A stretch of 64,000 bases of DNA from an uncultured Pelagibacteraceae bacterium (GTDB lineage Bacteria > Pseudomonadota > Alphaproteobacteria > Pelagibacterales > Pelagibacteraceae): the NCBI GenBank assembly GCA_902610515.1, contig CACLVZ010000003.1:62001-126000 (forward strand). The letters are read 5' to 3'. The notes under the pieces are model-generated. The model ran no database searches. It was not told where the DNA came from and worked only from the letters and a program-made list of their open reading frames with translations. The translations under genes and the position numbers were made by a program. Of the stretch, positions 8,190 through 18,456 are shown in pieces; within the stretch, counting starts at the first letter, position 1; the number at the start of each line of letters is the position of its first letter.

Positions 8190-8816
8190 ATGAACGTCAC
8201 TATTGTTGACTACCAATCGGGCAATATAAGCTCTGTCATAAATTCTTTTACAGAGGTAGCTAAAGGCAAAGTTAAAATAGAGGTAACTTCAGAAATTAAT
8301 AAAATTAAGTCTTGTGACAAGATTGTTTTACCAGGACAAGGATCATTTAAAAGCTGTGTAGACTCTTTAAATAAAATTTCTGGATTAGTAGAAACACTAA
8401 AAGATTTTGCAATCACAAATAAGAAACCTTTATTAGGAATTTGTGTAGGCTTACAAATGTTTGCAGATATAGGGTATGAAGAAGCAGAAACAAAAGGATT
8501 AGGTTGGATCTCTGGCAAAGTTTCAAAAATAGATAATCAAAATGGAAAATTTAAACTTCCACATATTGGTTGGAATGAAATTGAAATTCAAAAGGAAAGT
8601 AAAATGTTTAAGGATATAAAAAATAAATCTCATATGTATTTTGTTCATAGTTACGAATTTATTCCTGAAGATAAATCAATCATTTCAGCGACAACAAATT
8701 ACTCATCAAAAATTGTCTGCGCTGTCGAGAGAGACAATTTATTTGGAACACAGTTTCACCCTGAGAAGAGTGATAAAATTGGATTAAAAATAATTGATAA
8801 CTTTTTAAATTTATAA
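8190..8816 (+). CDS. hisH: imidazole glycerol phosphate synthase, glutamine amidotransferase subunit
   Basis: HisH releases ammonia from glutamine and channels it to HisF. The class I amidotransferase triad is C85 in GICVGLQ and H190/E192 in FGTQFHPEKS. A longer in-frame start at 8136 lies inside hisB. The ATG at 8190 gives the family start MNVTIVDYQSGN and follows the hisB stop by four bases, so I chose it (208 aa). It overlaps the hisA ATG by one base. Confidence 0.95.
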   Translation: MNVTIVDYQSGNISSVINSFTEVAKGKVKIEVTSEINKIKSCDKIVLPGQGSFKSCVDSLNKISGLVETLKDFAITNKKPLLGICVGLQMFADIGYEEAETKGLGWISGKVSKIDNQNGKFKLPHIGWNEIEIQKESKMFKDIKNKSHMYFVHSYEFIPEDKSIISATTNYSSKIVCAVERDNLFGTQFHPEKSDKIGLKIIDNFLNL

Positions 8817-9541
8817 TGAAAATATTTCCTGCAATAGATATAAAAGATAAAAAATGTGTAAGATTAATCAAAGGTGACTTCGAAAATAAAACTGAATATA
8901 AAACTTCACCTATTGAGCAAGCAGCGAAATTTAAAGATCATGGCTTTAAAAATTTACACATTGTTGATCTAGACGGAGCTTTGACGGGCAAAACAGTCAA
9001 TTTAGATATTATAAAAGAAATAGTGAGTAAATACGATCTGAAAATCGAAATAGGTGGCGGTGTTAGATCTCTCGATAGTATTAAACAATATATCGATACT
9101 GGTGTTGAGAAAGTAATTTTAGGAAGTGGTGCTATTAAAAATAAAGAATTTTTAAAAGAGTCTTGTGCAAAATTTAAAGGTCAAATTGCTTTGGGGTTAG
9201 ATGCAAAAGATGGCAATCTTTCTGTATCAGGCTGGAGAGAAAATTTAGAAATTAAAACCACAGATTTTTTAAAAGAGGTAAATGACTTTGGCGTTAGCAG
9301 AATTATTTTTACAGACATAAATAGAGATGGAATGAAAACTAGCCCTAACTTAGATGAGAGTGTGAAAATTGCAGGGCTTTCTAATTGTCCTGTTGTTATT
9401 TCAGGAGGCGTTTCTTCAATTAATGACATTAAGAAGGCTAAAGGGTTAAATAATAAAAAAATTGAAGGTATTATTGTTGGTAAAGCTATTTACGATGGTG
9501 ATATTAAGCTTGATGAGTTAGCAAAGGAGATTAATGCTTAA
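8816..9541 (+). CDS. hisA: ProFAR isomerase, HisA
   Basis: A TIM-barrel isomerase converts ProFAR to PRFAR in histidine synthesis. Catalytic aspartates are D8 in [14 protein letters not shown] and D129 in LGLDAKDG. Phosphate-binding glycine motifs IGGGVRS and VISGGVSS are present. Length 241 is typical. It overlaps hisF by eight bases. No sign of the PriA-type dual specificity can be judged from sequence alone, and trp genes are not nearby. Confidence 0.95.
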   Translation: MKIFPAIDIKDKKCVRLIKGDFENKTEYKTSPIEQAAKFKDHGFKNLHIVDLDGALTGKTVNLDIIKEIVSKYDLKIEIGGGVRSLDSIKQYIDTGVEKVILGSGAIKNKEFLKESCAKFKGQIALGLDAKDGNLSVSGWRENLEIKTTDFLKEVNDFGVSRIIFTDINRDGMKTSPNLDESVKIAGLSNCPVVISGGVSSINDIKKAKGLNNKKIEGIIVGKAIYDGDIKLDELAKEINA

Positions 9542-10292
9542 AAATAGAATTATACCTTGCCTTGATGTTAAAGATGGAAGAGTTGTTAAAGGCATTAACT
9601 TTGTTGAATTAAAAGATGCCGGTGATCCAGTAGAACAAGCTAAAACTTATAGTGACGGTGGGGCTGACGAGATTTGTTTTCTTGATATTACCGCTTCAAA
9701 TGAAAATAGAGAAACGCTCATTGATATTGTTAGAAAAACTGCAAAAAAATGTTTCGTTCCTTTAACTGTTGGAGGTGGAGTAAGAACTATTCAAAATATT
9801 ACCGATTTATTGTTAGCAGGTGCAGATAAAGTCTCTATTAATACTGCCGCTGTAAAAAATGTCGACCTTGTTAAGAAAGCTTCAAAAAAATTTGGATCTC
9901 AATGCATTGTTGTTGCGATTGACGCAAAAAAAGTTTCAGAAAATAAATGGGAAGTGTTTACACACGGTGGAAGAAATAAAACTGGTATTGATGTAGTGGA
10001 TTTTGCTAAAAAAGTCGAAGAAAATGGAGCCGGAGAAATTTTATTAACTTCAATGGATAAAGATGGAACTAAATCAGGTTACGATGTTGATTTATTAAAA
10101 ACAATTACAAATAACACCAATATTCCTGTAATAGCATCCGGTGGAGTTGGAACTCTAGATCATTTATATGATGGTATAGTTAAAGGTGGAGCAAGTGCAG
10201 TTTTAGCTGCTTCTATTTTTCATTATGGTGAATTTAAAATCAAAGATGCCAAAGAATATTTGAATTCTAAAAATGTTTCGGTAAGGTTATAA
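9534..10292 (+). CDS. hisF: imidazole glycerol phosphate synthase, cyclase subunit
   Basis: This TIM-barrel partner of HisH joins ammonia to PRFAR, producing imidazoleglycerol phosphate and AICAR. Catalytic D11 lies in [14 protein letters not shown] and D130 in VVAIDAKK. The two phosphate-binding motifs VGGGVRT and ASGGVGT are conserved. The start overlaps hisA by eight bases, giving the expected [12 protein letters not shown]-terminus; 252 aa is normal. Confidence 0.96.
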   Translation: MLKNRIIPCLDVKDGRVVKGINFVELKDAGDPVEQAKTYSDGGADEICFLDITASNENRETLIDIVRKTAKKCFVPLTVGGGVRTIQNITDLLLAGADKVSINTAAVKNVDLVKKASKKFGSQCIVVAIDAKKVSENKWEVFTHGGRNKTGIDVVDFAKKVEENGAGEILLTSMDKDGTKSGYDVDLLKTITNNTNIPVIASGGVGTLDHLYDGIVKGGASAVLAASIFHYGEFKIKDAKEYLNSKNVSVRL

Positions 10293-10293
10293 A

Positions 10294-10566
10294 ATGTTTG
10301 AAAACTTAGAACAATTAATTAAAACAATCAGAGAGAGAAAAAATTCTTCTCCAGATAAGTCTTATACTAATAAACTTTTGAACGACAAAAAACTAAGTGT
10401 TTCAAAAGTAAAAGAGGAAATAGGCGAATTAATTGAATCTGTGGAAAAAAACTCAAATAAGATACACGAAGCTGCTGATGTGGTTTATCATTTGATGGTT
10501 TACTTGGAGGCTAGCAACATAAAAATTGAAGATGTGATGAGCGAACTTAAGAAAAGACAGAAATGA
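10294..10566 (+). CDS. hisE: phosphoribosyl-ATP pyrophosphatase
   Basis: This all-alpha NTP-pyrophosphatase-fold enzyme performs the second step of histidine synthesis, hydrolysing phosphoribosyl-ATP to phosphoribosyl-AMP. KEEIGELIE and EAADVVYHLMVYL carry the conserved acidic metal ligands. At 90 residues it is a stand-alone HisE, not fused to HisI. It starts one base after hisF and shares ATGA with the downstream HIT gene. Confidence 0.93.
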   Translation: MFENLEQLIKTIRERKNSSPDKSYTNKLLNDKKLSVSKVKEEIGELIESVEKNSNKIHEAADVVYHLMVYLEASNIKIEDVMSELKKRQK

Positions 10567-10919
10567 GTTACGATAAAAATAATATATTTGCTAAAATTCT
10601 AAGAGGAGAAATTCCGTGTAAAAAAGTTTATGAAAATGATCATGTTTTAGCTTTTCATGATATTAATCCCCAAAAGAAAGTTCATGTTTTAGTTATTCCT
10701 AAAGGTGAATACGTAGATCTTAATGATTTCAACAATAAAGCTTCAGATAAAGAAATTGTAGAGTTAAACAAAGCAGTAACGCATGTCGCAAACTTAGTCG
10801 GCGCAAAAGATAAAGGATATCGAGCTTTAACTAATATTGGAAGTGATGGTGGTCAGGAGGTTCCTCATTTACACTTTCATATATTTGCAGGTGAAAAGAT
10901 CGGAAAGATGGTTAGCTGA
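10563..10919 (+). CDS. HIT-family nucleotide-binding hydrolase (HinT-like)
   Basis: This is a histidine-triad hydrolase of the HinT/Fhit superfamily, which cleaves purine nucleoside phosphoramidates and related conjugates. The triad PHLHFHIF places histidines at 102, 104 and 106. The N-terminal NIFAKILRGEIPCKKVYE is a hallmark of the PKCI/HinT branch. Length (118) fits. It overlaps hisE by four bases and the next gene by one (TGATG), so it is co-translated with the histidine genes. A functional link to histidine synthesis is not implied. Confidence 0.92.
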   Translation: MSYDKNNIFAKILRGEIPCKKVYENDHVLAFHDINPQKKVHVLVIPKGEYVDLNDFNNKASDKEIVELNKAVTHVANLVGAKDKGYRALTNIGSDGGQEVPHLHFHIFAGEKIGKMVS

Positions 10920-11425
10920 TGGTTTCAAGAGTAAAAAGATATTTCTTAGAAATAAAAGATTTTGCAAAAACTGTTGATTTAAATCTTCCAGAAAACTTTC
11001 AAATTATTTTGGATGATAAAGATAATTTCCACTTAAACAGATTTTTCTATAAACAAATAGGCGTAGATCACTATTGGAGAGACAGATTACTTTGGTCTGA
11101 TAGTGAGTGGGTAAAGTATGTTACGAATAAAAATTTAGAAACGCATATTCTTAAAAAAGGCGAAGATTTAGTAGGATATTACGAACAAGAATATCATCCT
11201 GGATCAAATGAAGTAGAGCTTATCAACTTAGGAGTACTAAAAGAATTTAGAGGTTTGAAGCTTGGCTCAACACTTGTAAATCATGCTATTGCAAGCGCAT
11301 CAAGAAAAAATCCTAGTAGAATGTGGGTTCATACTTGTAGTTTAGACCACAAACATGCATTGCAAAATTATAAATCCAAAGGGTTTGAAATTTTCAAAGA
11401 AGAAGAAATTGATTTTGTAGCTTAG
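10919..11425 (+). CDS. GNAT-family N-acetyltransferase, substrate unknown
   Basis: The C-terminal half shows the GNAT acetyl-CoA site: ELINLGVLKEFRGLKLGS (100-117, with RGLKLGS as the pyrophosphate loop) followed by a helix and the HALQNYKSKGFEIF element. The N-terminal 90 residues carry no motif that I recognise. The reaction is therefore acetyl or acyl transfer from acyl-CoA to an unknown amine. It is the last gene of the hisB-led operon, overlapping the HIT gene by one base, and converges on lolA with a four-base overlap. Confidence 0.8.
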   Translation: MVSRVKRYFLEIKDFAKTVDLNLPENFQIILDDKDNFHLNRFFYKQIGVDHYWRDRLLWSDSEWVKYVTNKNLETHILKKGEDLVGYYEQEYHPGSNEVELINLGVLKEFRGLKLGSTLVNHAIASASRKNPSRMWVHTCSLDHKHALQNYKSKGFEIFKEEEIDFVA

Positions 11426-11991
11426 TTTATTTCAGGCACTCTAAAAGTACCTTTTTTAAAAACGTCATTTTTAGCAATAATGTTTAGGGAGAAATTTATA
11501 TTATTATTGTATTGATCTTTAATCTCCCAACCTTTCAAATTTAGATCTATTTTGTTAAAAAAAATTGTAATTTCGTTATCACCAAAATAAATAAGCTTAA
11601 TTAATTGATCAGTTAATTCTAATTTTCCTGATTGCACAATTTCTAAAAGTTTGTCTTTATATAATATATTTAGGAATGGAGATTTCGAAATAGGATAATG
11701 ATAAGTTTTATTATATCTTTTCTGGGTTATTGCCAGTCTCTTATTATTAATAACTAATTCTTTTTCCACGTCATCAAAGTAATTGCATTTTAATTTTCCA
11801 GGAAACTCTAAAATACAACTACCCCTTTCTGTTTTTTCATTAATCATTTGATCAAATGTAAACTCTAATGAATTTAAGTTATTTAATTGAGCAATTATTT
11901 GATCTTTTTCATTAGCTAATAAACTCGTTGTTATTAATAGTAAAAACGAGATTAAAAATTTTTTTTTAAAGAACTTCACGTTTACCAACAT
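11422..11991 (-). CDS. lolA: LolA-like outer-membrane lipoprotein carrier
   Basis: This is a periplasmic carrier that would ferry lipoproteins from LolCDE to the outer membrane. A signal peptide with hydrophobic core FLISFLLLITTSLLA is followed by the LolA-like IIAQLNNLNSLEFTFDQ start and strand-rich sequence. Features such as GSCILEFPGKLKCNY replace the usual G-l-l--PgkfRw-Y. Similarity is weak, so part of the support is synteny: lolA follows ftsK in alphaproteobacteria. The longer frame begins with TTG at 12009; the ATG at 11991 gives a cleaner signal peptide (189 aa). It overlaps the ftsK 3' end by 26 bases. Confidence 0.75.
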   Translation of the reverse strand: MLVNVKFFKKKFLISFLLLITTSLLANEKDQIIAQLNNLNSLEFTFDQMINEKTERGSCILEFPGKLKCNYFDDVEKELVINNKRLAITQKRYNKTYHYPISKSPFLNILYKDKLLEIVQSGKLELTDQLIKLIYFGDNEITIFFNKIDLNLKGWEIKDQYNNNINFSLNIIAKNDVFKKGTFRVPEIN

Positions 11992-14047
11992 GATTTGCCT
12001 TACTAACAATACCTTTTTCTTCCATCATATCAATAATTCTTGCAGCTCTATTGTATCCGATCTGTAATTTTCTCTGTAAGAAACTTGTAGAGGCTTTTCC
12101 TTCAGCTTTTATAATTTCTACAGCCTGATTGAATAATTCATCTTCATCACCATCATTTCCAGACGTTAATGAGCTTTCCGTTGTCTCTTGAGAAGTAATC
12201 TCTTCCATGTAATCTGGTTCTCCTTGAGCTCTTAATGAATTAGTAATTTTCTCTATTTCCTGCTCAGAAACATATGGACCGTGAATTCTAACTATTCTGT
12301 TTGCAGACGACATAAACAACATATCTCCTTTACCAAGCAATTGCTCAGCACCCTGCTCACCTAAAATTGTTCTACTATCAATTTTGGAACTTACTTGAAA
12401 AGATATTCTGGTTGGGAAATTCGCTTTTATTGTACCAGTTATAACGTCGACACTTGGTCTCTGTGTAGCCATAATGATATGAATACCTGCAGCTCTTGCC
12501 ATTTGCGATAATTTTTGAATGTAGTTTTCAATTTCTTTTCCAGCTACAAGCATTAAGTCTGACATCTCGTCAACAACTACAACGATGTAAGGCATTTTAA
12601 GTTTATGTTTAGCGTTATAGCCATCAATGTTTCTCACTCCTACCTTACTCATTAATTTATACCTGCTGTTCATTTCTTTGACTGTCCAAGACAAAGCTGA
12701 TGTAGCTTTTTTAGCATCAGTAATAACTGGAGTTAATAGGTGAGGTATTCCCTCGTAAGTAGATAGCTCTAACATTTTTGGATCAATTAAAATAAATTTA
12801 CAAAGATCTGGACTTAGTTTGTAAAGCAGTGATACGATTATAGTATTAATACAAACAGACTTACCTGAACCAGTCGTACCTGCAATTAAAAGGTGAGGCA
12901 TTGAGTTTAAATCACCAACAATTGGCATGCCAGAAATACTTTTACCTAATGCGATCGGAAGTCTTACATCTTTTTTTTGAAACTTATCGTAAGAAATTAT
13001 TTCTCTTAGTGATACACTCTCTCTTTCCTCATTTGGAATTTCGATTCCAACAGTGTTTTTTCCTGGGATGACAGAGACTCTTGTAGAAGTTGAACTTGTA
13101 TTTCTTGCTAAATCCTCTGATAAATTAATAATTTTTGAAACTTTTACACCGGCTGCTGGTTCAAATTCATAAAGGTTTACTACAGGGCCATTATTGATTG
13201 TTTTAATTTTTCCATTTATACCAAAATCTAACAGTATTTTTTCCATAAACTCGGCATCAGGACGGTTTTTATTTCCATCAGAAGTAAGTTTAGATAAATT
13301 TTTTTCTAAATAATTTATATCTGGTAATTTATATTTAGGTTTTGTATTAACTTGCTCTGTTTTAGAACTTTTGTCAGTATCAAACAAAAAAGATTGCTGT
13401 GGTTTTTCTAAAGTCTGTGGTTGATCTTCAATATTAATTTTACTAAAATCTGGTTCAATATTTTCAGCAGGCTTTCTCTTAAAAAGAGATAAAATTACCG
13501 AGAACACTTTCTTATAATTTATATCAGCTGAAAATGAAAAAAATATTATAGTCAATAAAAGTAGTCCATAAATTGAATATGTATTATCAATCCACGGAGC
13601 CCAAGTATTTATAAAGTTGTATGATATTTTCCCAACAAAACCTGAATTACCATTATCAATTAACCAAAAAGAATTATCGAATGTTAAATAGATAAAAACT
13701 GTTCCAACAGTTAAATAGGCTACAACTAAAAATAATTTTAAAATTATTCTTCTTAATTCTTTCTTTATTATTAAATCTAATCCCCAAAATAAAAAATTGA
13801 GTAATAATAAAAAAGATGCCAAACCAAAACTTTGTAATAAAAAATCTGCAACGCTACTTCCATAAATCCCAAAAAAATTTTGAATCTCGAAGCTCCTATC
13901 TCCATAAACAAACGAAGGATCTTCAGGAGAATATGTAGTAAAGGCGATTGCAAGTGCGACACTTGATAAAACTAAGATTAAACCTAGCAATTCAAAGGTT
14001 CGCTTTTTCAAAAAATTTGTTACAGTATCTAAAAAGTTTGTATTCAT
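11966..14047 (-). CDS. ftsK: DNA translocase FtsK
   Basis: A membrane-anchored motor couples division with chromosome dimer resolution by pumping DNA at the septum. About four membrane segments occupy 20-180. A short linker (about 190-250) replaces the long one of E. coli. The RecA-like motor has Walker A GTTGSGKS at 391-398 and Walker B VVVVDEMSD around 490-497. A winged-helix gamma domain (about 635-694, QRKLQIGYNRAARIIDMMEEKGIV) should read KOPS-type polar sequences. At about 693 aa it is a compact FtsK. ATG 14047 is preferred to the GTG one codon upstream. Confidence 0.96.
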   Translation of the reverse strand: MNTNFLDTVTNFLKKRTFELLGLILVLSSVALAIAFTTYSPEDPSFVYGDRSFEIQNFFGIYGSSVADFLLQSFGLASFLLLLNFLFWGLDLIIKKELRRIILKLFLVVAYLTVGTVFIYLTFDNSFWLIDNGNSGFVGKISYNFINTWAPWIDNTYSIYGLLLLTIIFFSFSADINYKKVFSVILSLFKRKPAENIEPDFSKINIEDQPQTLEKPQQSFLFDTDKSSKTEQVNTKPKYKLPDINYLEKNLSKLTSDGNKNRPDAEFMEKILLDFGINGKIKTINNGPVVNLYEFEPAAGVKVSKIINLSEDLARNTSSTSTRVSVIPGKNTVGIEIPNEERESVSLREIISYDKFQKKDVRLPIALGKSISGMPIVGDLNSMPHLLIAGTTGSGKSVCINTIIVSLLYKLSPDLCKFILIDPKMLELSTYEGIPHLLTPVITDAKKATSALSWTVKEMNSRYKLMSKVGVRNIDGYNAKHKLKMPYIVVVVDEMSDLMLVAGKEIENYIQKLSQMARAAGIHIIMATQRPSVDVITGTIKANFPTRISFQVSSKIDSRTILGEQGAEQLLGKGDMLFMSSANRIVRIHGPYVSEQEIEKITNSLRAQGEPDYMEEITSQETTESSLTSGNDGDEDELFNQAVEIIKAEGKASTSFLQRKLQIGYNRAARIIDMMEEKGIVSKANHVGKREVL

Positions 14048-14102
14048 CACGAATCGATTACGTACTTTTTACCATTTTTATGAAAGTGTTAAAAATTGTT
14101 AT

Positions 14103-15212
14103 ATGATAAAACAGAGAATATGCATTGTTGGAGACGGTCTTTCAGGCTTAATGACAGCTGTAGTTTTAGGTAAAGTACCAGGTATAGAGGTAAATCTAAT
14201 AGCAAAAAAAGGCACAAAAAACGCAGATAAAAGGACTACTGCTATTTCTGAAACAAATTACAAGTTCATTAATCAAAATATCACTAATTTAGGACAAAAA
14301 TTGTTTTGGCCTTCAAAAAAAATTGAGCTTTTTTACGAAACTTCTAAAGAAAATATAAATTTTTTAAATCTAAAAGAAGCAAACTCTAATCTTATGTATG
14401 TCTTTGAAAATGACAAAGTTAAAAGTTTATTATTGAAAGAAATTTCAAAAAATAAAATTAAATTAATAAAAAAGGATGTAAAAAATCTAGAAGAATTAAA
14501 AAATTATGATTTAATTATCCTCTGTATAGGCGGACAATCTAAAATTTATGATAAAATAATTAAGATAAGATCTATTAAGAAGAATTATAAAGAAATAGCT
14601 ATAACAGGCTATGTGAGGCACAATTTCAAAAGTCTAAACACAAGTCAATTCTTTTTAAAAGACGGGCCATTAGCTATACTCCCTTTTTCAAAAAATTATT
14701 TCTCTTTTGTTTGGAGTGTAAAAAAATATTTCTTCGAGAATAATTCTAAAAAAATTACAAATTTAGTTAAAGAAAAAATAATAAAGTTATTAAATTTTAA
14801 ACAAGATATAACTATTAGTAATATACAGTCTTATCCGATCTCACTAACTTTAAGAAGACAGTATTATCAAAAAAATATATTAATTCTTGGAGAAGGTTTG
14901 CACACTATTCATCCTGTAGCTGGACAGGGTTTTAATCTTGTTCTTAGAGATATCAAAAAATTAAAAGAAATAATTAAATATTATGTGGGCTTAGGTATAT
15001 CTATAAAAAACAGCTTTGCATTAAATGATTTTTACAACAGCAGAAAACCCGAAAATACCATCATGAGTTTAGGTGTTGATGCGACTCACAGCTTTTTTAA
15101 ACAAAATAAATATTTGGATCCATTTAAAGAAATGATAATAAAAAACATAAAAAATAACGACACACTAAAAAAATTTAGTAAAATAATCTCCAATCGAGGT
15201 TTATCATTATAA
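14103..15212 (+). CDS. UbiH/COQ6-type FAD-dependent hydroxylase (ubiquinone biosynthesis)
   Basis: This is a flavoprotein monooxygenase of the UbiH/UbiF/COQ6 family, probably hydroxylating the aromatic ring during ubiquinone synthesis. The N-terminal dinucleotide motif GDGLSG (10-15), a DKRTTAIS segment (42-49) and the second FAD motif GEGLHTIHPVAGQGFNL (263-279) are diagnostic. The usual GDAAH has become GEGLH. At 369 aa it is shorter than typical (about 390-410). Divergent from ftsK, as in other alphaproteobacteria. Which ring position it modifies cannot be assigned, and such enzymes can be broad in regiospecificity. Confidence 0.82.
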   Translation: MIKQRICIVGDGLSGLMTAVVLGKVPGIEVNLIAKKGTKNADKRTTAISETNYKFINQNITNLGQKLFWPSKKIELFYETSKENINFLNLKEANSNLMYVFENDKVKSLLLKEISKNKIKLIKKDVKNLEELKNYDLIILCIGGQSKIYDKIIKIRSIKKNYKEIAITGYVRHNFKSLNTSQFFLKDGPLAILPFSKNYFSFVWSVKKYFFENNSKKITNLVKEKIIKLLNFKQDITISNIQSYPISLTLRRQYYQKNILILGEGLHTIHPVAGQGFNLVLRDIKKLKEIIKYYVGLGISIKNSFALNDFYNSRKPENTIMSLGVDATHSFFKQNKYLDPFKEMIIKNIKNNDTLKKFSKIISNRGLSL

Positions 15213-15216
15213 ATAA

Positions 15217-16545
15217 ATGAACATTTATGCCTTATCATCTGGTAGAGGTCCCTCTGGAATAGCTATTGTTAGAATATCAGGTAGTGAAACACTTAAAATT
15301 TGTCAAAATTTGACTAAGTCTAAAGATATTAAGTCAAATGAAGTTAATTTTTGTAAATTTTATGACCCTAAAAGTGATAATGTAATAGATCCCGAGGCTC
15401 TATTATTGTGGTTTCCCGGGCCAAATAGCTATACTGGGGAGGATTTAGCAGAACTACAAATCCATGGAAGTAACGCAATAATAAACGCCTTATTAAGAGT
15501 TCTTTCCGAGCAAAAAAACTGCAGACTAGCTGAACCAGGTGAGTTTACTAAAATTGCTTTTCAAAATGATAAAATTGACTTGCTTAAAGCAGAAAGCATA
15601 GGAGACCTTATCCATTCCGAAACAGAACTACAAAGACATCAAGCAATAAAATTAGTTCAGGGTAATGCATCAAATTATTACAATGATCTGAGGGAAAAAA
15701 TAATAAAATCTCTCGCTTTTATAGAAGCTAAAATTGATTTTGCAGAGGAAGATCTTCCTGAAAAAGTACTAAAAGATGCCCACAAATCAATCAAAGAAAT
15801 TCATTCAGAAATTACTAAAATTATTGAGGATAATAAAGTTGGAGAAAAAATTAGAGACGGTTTTAGGGTTTCCATTACAGGAGAAGTTAACGCAGGGAAA
15901 TCATCATTATTAAATTTAATTTCAAAAAGAGAGGTAGCTATTGTTTCAGATGAAGCTGGCACAACTAGAGATGTTATAGAAACTTATTTGAATTTAGATG
16001 GCTATCCAGTAATTCTTGCAGATACCGCAGGTATAAGAGATGCTAAAAATGAAGTTGAAAAAAAAGGTATATCTTTAGCTTTAGGAAAATCAAAAGAAGC
16101 AGATTTGAATATTATTGTAATTGATAATTCATCAAAAAAAATTAATAAAAAAATTCAGAATATGATTAATAAAGATACTATAATATTTTTAAATAAATCA
16201 GATGTATCAGATAAACAAAATCATAAATTTGATGTAGAAACTGTTTTAGCTTCAGTAAAAAATAACAAAAATATAGATAAATTAATAAATTTGGTAAAAA
16301 CTAAGTTAAGCAAAAAATTTACATCTAATAATAGCGCTATAATTACCAGAGAAAGGCATAGAGTTAAGCTTAACGATTGCTTAAAAGAAATTAACAAGTT
16401 CTTAAAAAAGGATCAAAGCAAAGATCTTGAATTAGCAGCTGAAGATCTAAGAATGGCCATACGACATCTCGGTAGCATCGTTGGTAAGGTAGATGTGGAG
16501 GAAATACTTGGATCTATATTTAAAGATTTCTGTATAGGTAAATAA
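15217..16545 (+). CDS. mnmE: tRNA modification GTPase MnmE
   Basis: With MnmG it installs the cmnm5 group on U34 of certain tRNAs. An N-terminal formyl-THF-binding domain (1-120) precedes a helical domain with the inserted G domain: G1 GEVNAGKS (222-229), then AGTTRD and DTAG. The C-terminal CIGK (439-442) carries the essential cysteine. At 442 residues it is normal. It is followed after 42 bp by mnmG, its functional partner. Confidence 0.96.
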   Translation: MNIYALSSGRGPSGIAIVRISGSETLKICQNLTKSKDIKSNEVNFCKFYDPKSDNVIDPEALLLWFPGPNSYTGEDLAELQIHGSNAIINALLRVLSEQKNCRLAEPGEFTKIAFQNDKIDLLKAESIGDLIHSETELQRHQAIKLVQGNASNYYNDLREKIIKSLAFIEAKIDFAEEDLPEKVLKDAHKSIKEIHSEITKIIEDNKVGEKIRDGFRVSITGEVNAGKSSLLNLISKREVAIVSDEAGTTRDVIETYLNLDGYPVILADTAGIRDAKNEVEKKGISLALGKSKEADLNIIVIDNSSKKINKKIQNMINKDTIIFLNKSDVSDKQNHKFDVETVLASVKNNKNIDKLINLVKTKLSKKFTSNNSAIITRERHRVKLNDCLKEINKFLKKDQSKDLELAAEDLRMAIRHLGSIVGKVDVEEILGSIFKDFCIGK

Positions 16546-16587
16546 AATACTTCTTGTATTCTTAATTTAGACGTTTACATTCACAGC

Positions 16588-18456
16588 ATGATAAAACAAA
16601 GCTATGATGTAGTAGTTATAGGTGGAGGACATGCTGGTTGTGAGGCAGCAGCAGCTTCCGCTAGAATGGGTGTAAATACAGCTCTTTTTACTCATAAAAT
16701 AGAGACTATTGGAGAAATGTCATGCAATCCTGCTATTGGGGGACTAGGAAAAGGGCATCTTGTGAGAGAAATCGATGCTTTGGACGGTGTAATGGGTGTT
16801 GTAGCCGATAAATCAGGCATTCAATTTAGATTATTGAACAGAAGTCGCGGGCCAGCTGTGCAAGGCCCAAGAACCCAGTCAGACAGAGCTCTTTATAAAG
16901 AGCATATGCAAAAAATTTTACTTAATTACGAAAATTTAGAGGTCATAGCCGATCCAGTTGTTAAATTTTTGTTTGGGAATAACAAAATCATAGGATTTAT
17001 TTGTCAGAGTGGCAAAGAAGTGAGGACTAAAGAATTAATATTGACTACGGGAACTTTTTTAAATGGTTTGATACATATAGGCGAAAAACAAATACCTGCA
17101 GGTCGATACGATGAAAAACCATCTACTGGTTTGAGTGAACAATTATCAAAATACAAAATGCAGATTGGAAGATTAAAAACAGGAACACCTCCTAGACTAG
17201 ATGGAGACACAATTAATTATGATGATTTGGAAATGCAGCCTGCAGATAATGATCATCATTACTTCTCCTTTCTAACGAAAAAGATTTATAATAAACAAAT
17301 TCAATGCGGAATGACTTATACAAATAATGATGTTCATAAAATAATCAGTGACAACATTTCCAGAAGTGCTATGTATTCAGGCAACATCAAGGGAGTTGGT
17401 CCAAGATATTGTCCATCAATAGAGGATAAGATCGTTAAATTTAAAGAAAAACAAAAACATCAAATTTTCCTAGAACCGGAGGGATTAAAGGACAATACTA
17501 TTTACCCAAATGGCATCTCAACCTCTCTTCCAGAAGAGATACAGCTTAAAATATTGGCTAAAATAAAGGGTTTAGAGCATGTTAGGATGAAAAGGGCTGG
17601 ATATGCAATTGAGTACGATTATGTGGATCCAAGAGAGTTAAAAGCTACTTTAGAAACCAAAAAAATTAATTCTTTATTTCTTGCCGGGCAAATTAATGGA
17701 ACTACAGGGTATGAAGAAGCTGCAGCCCAAGGTTTGATAGCTGGTATCAACGCAGCTTTAAAAATTCAAAAACAGGAGGAGTTTGTTTTAGATAGGTCAA
17801 CTTCCTATATCGGTGTCATGATCGATGATTTAATTACAAAGGGAGTTACAGAGCCTTATAGAATGTTTACATCTAGAGCTGAATATAGATTAACATTAAG
17901 AGCCGATAATGCTGATCAAAGATTAACCGATTTTGGAGTCAATTTAAATTTAGTGAAGTCTGAGAGAAAAAAAATATTTACTGAAAAGAAAAAAAATATT
18001 TTGGCTCTTAATACAATTTTAAAAAATAATTATTTAACTCCTAATCAAGCTAAGAAATTTGATATAAAAATTGCCATGGATGGAGTTAAAAGATCGTGTC
18101 TAGAGATTATGGGTCAACGTAAAGTAAATATGGCAAAAATAAGGCAAGCATTTCATGATATTCCTATTTTTCCAACGTCTATTGAAAATCAAGTTGTAAC
18201 AGATGCTCATTATATGGGTTATCTCGAAAGACAAGATAGGGATATAGAGTCTTTTAAGAAAGATGAGTCTGTTATTATACCTGATGGTATCGATTATGAA
18301 AATTTAAGCGGTTTATCAAATGAGATTAAGAGTAAACTGCTTCAAGTTAAGCCCAAAACGTTAGGTCAAGCTATACGTATAGATGGGGTAACACCTGCTG
18401 CTATAATTATTCTCCTTTCACACATAAAAAAACTTAGATATAAAGCTACTGCTTAA
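16588..18456 (+). CDS. mnmG: tRNA uridine 5-carboxymethylaminomethyl modification enzyme MnmG
   Basis: MnmG is the FAD-containing partner of MnmE in wobble-uridine modification. The N-terminal FAD motif GGGHAG (12-17) is followed by the family signature [22 protein letters not shown]. Further on come [11 protein letters not shown]-type sequence, a second nucleotide-binding region ([19 protein letters not shown]), and the C-terminal helical MnmE/tRNA-binding part. 622 aa is full length. Its stop overlaps the rsmG start by one base. The mnmE-mnmG-rsmG-parA-parB order is classical for the origin-proximal region of many bacteria. Confidence 0.97.
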   Translation: MIKQSYDVVVIGGGHAGCEAAAASARMGVNTALFTHKIETIGEMSCNPAIGGLGKGHLVREIDALDGVMGVVADKSGIQFRLLNRSRGPAVQGPRTQSDRALYKEHMQKILLNYENLEVIADPVVKFLFGNNKIIGFICQSGKEVRTKELILTTGTFLNGLIHIGEKQIPAGRYDEKPSTGLSEQLSKYKMQIGRLKTGTPPRLDGDTINYDDLEMQPADNDHHYFSFLTKKIYNKQIQCGMTYTNNDVHKIISDNISRSAMYSGNIKGVGPRYCPSIEDKIVKFKEKQKHQIFLEPEGLKDNTIYPNGISTSLPEEIQLKILAKIKGLEHVRMKRAGYAIEYDYVDPRELKATLETKKINSLFLAGQINGTTGYEEAAAQGLIAGINAALKIQKQEEFVLDRSTSYIGVMIDDLITKGVTEPYRMFTSRAEYRLTLRADNADQRLTDFGVNLNLVKSERKKIFTEKKKNILALNTILKNNYLTPNQAKKFDIKIAMDGVKRSCLEIMGQRKVNMAKIRQAFHDIPIFPTSIENQVVTDAHYMGYLERQDRDIESFKKDESVIIPDGIDYENLSGLSNEIKSKLLQVKPKTLGQAIRIDGVTPAAIIILLSHIKKLRYKATA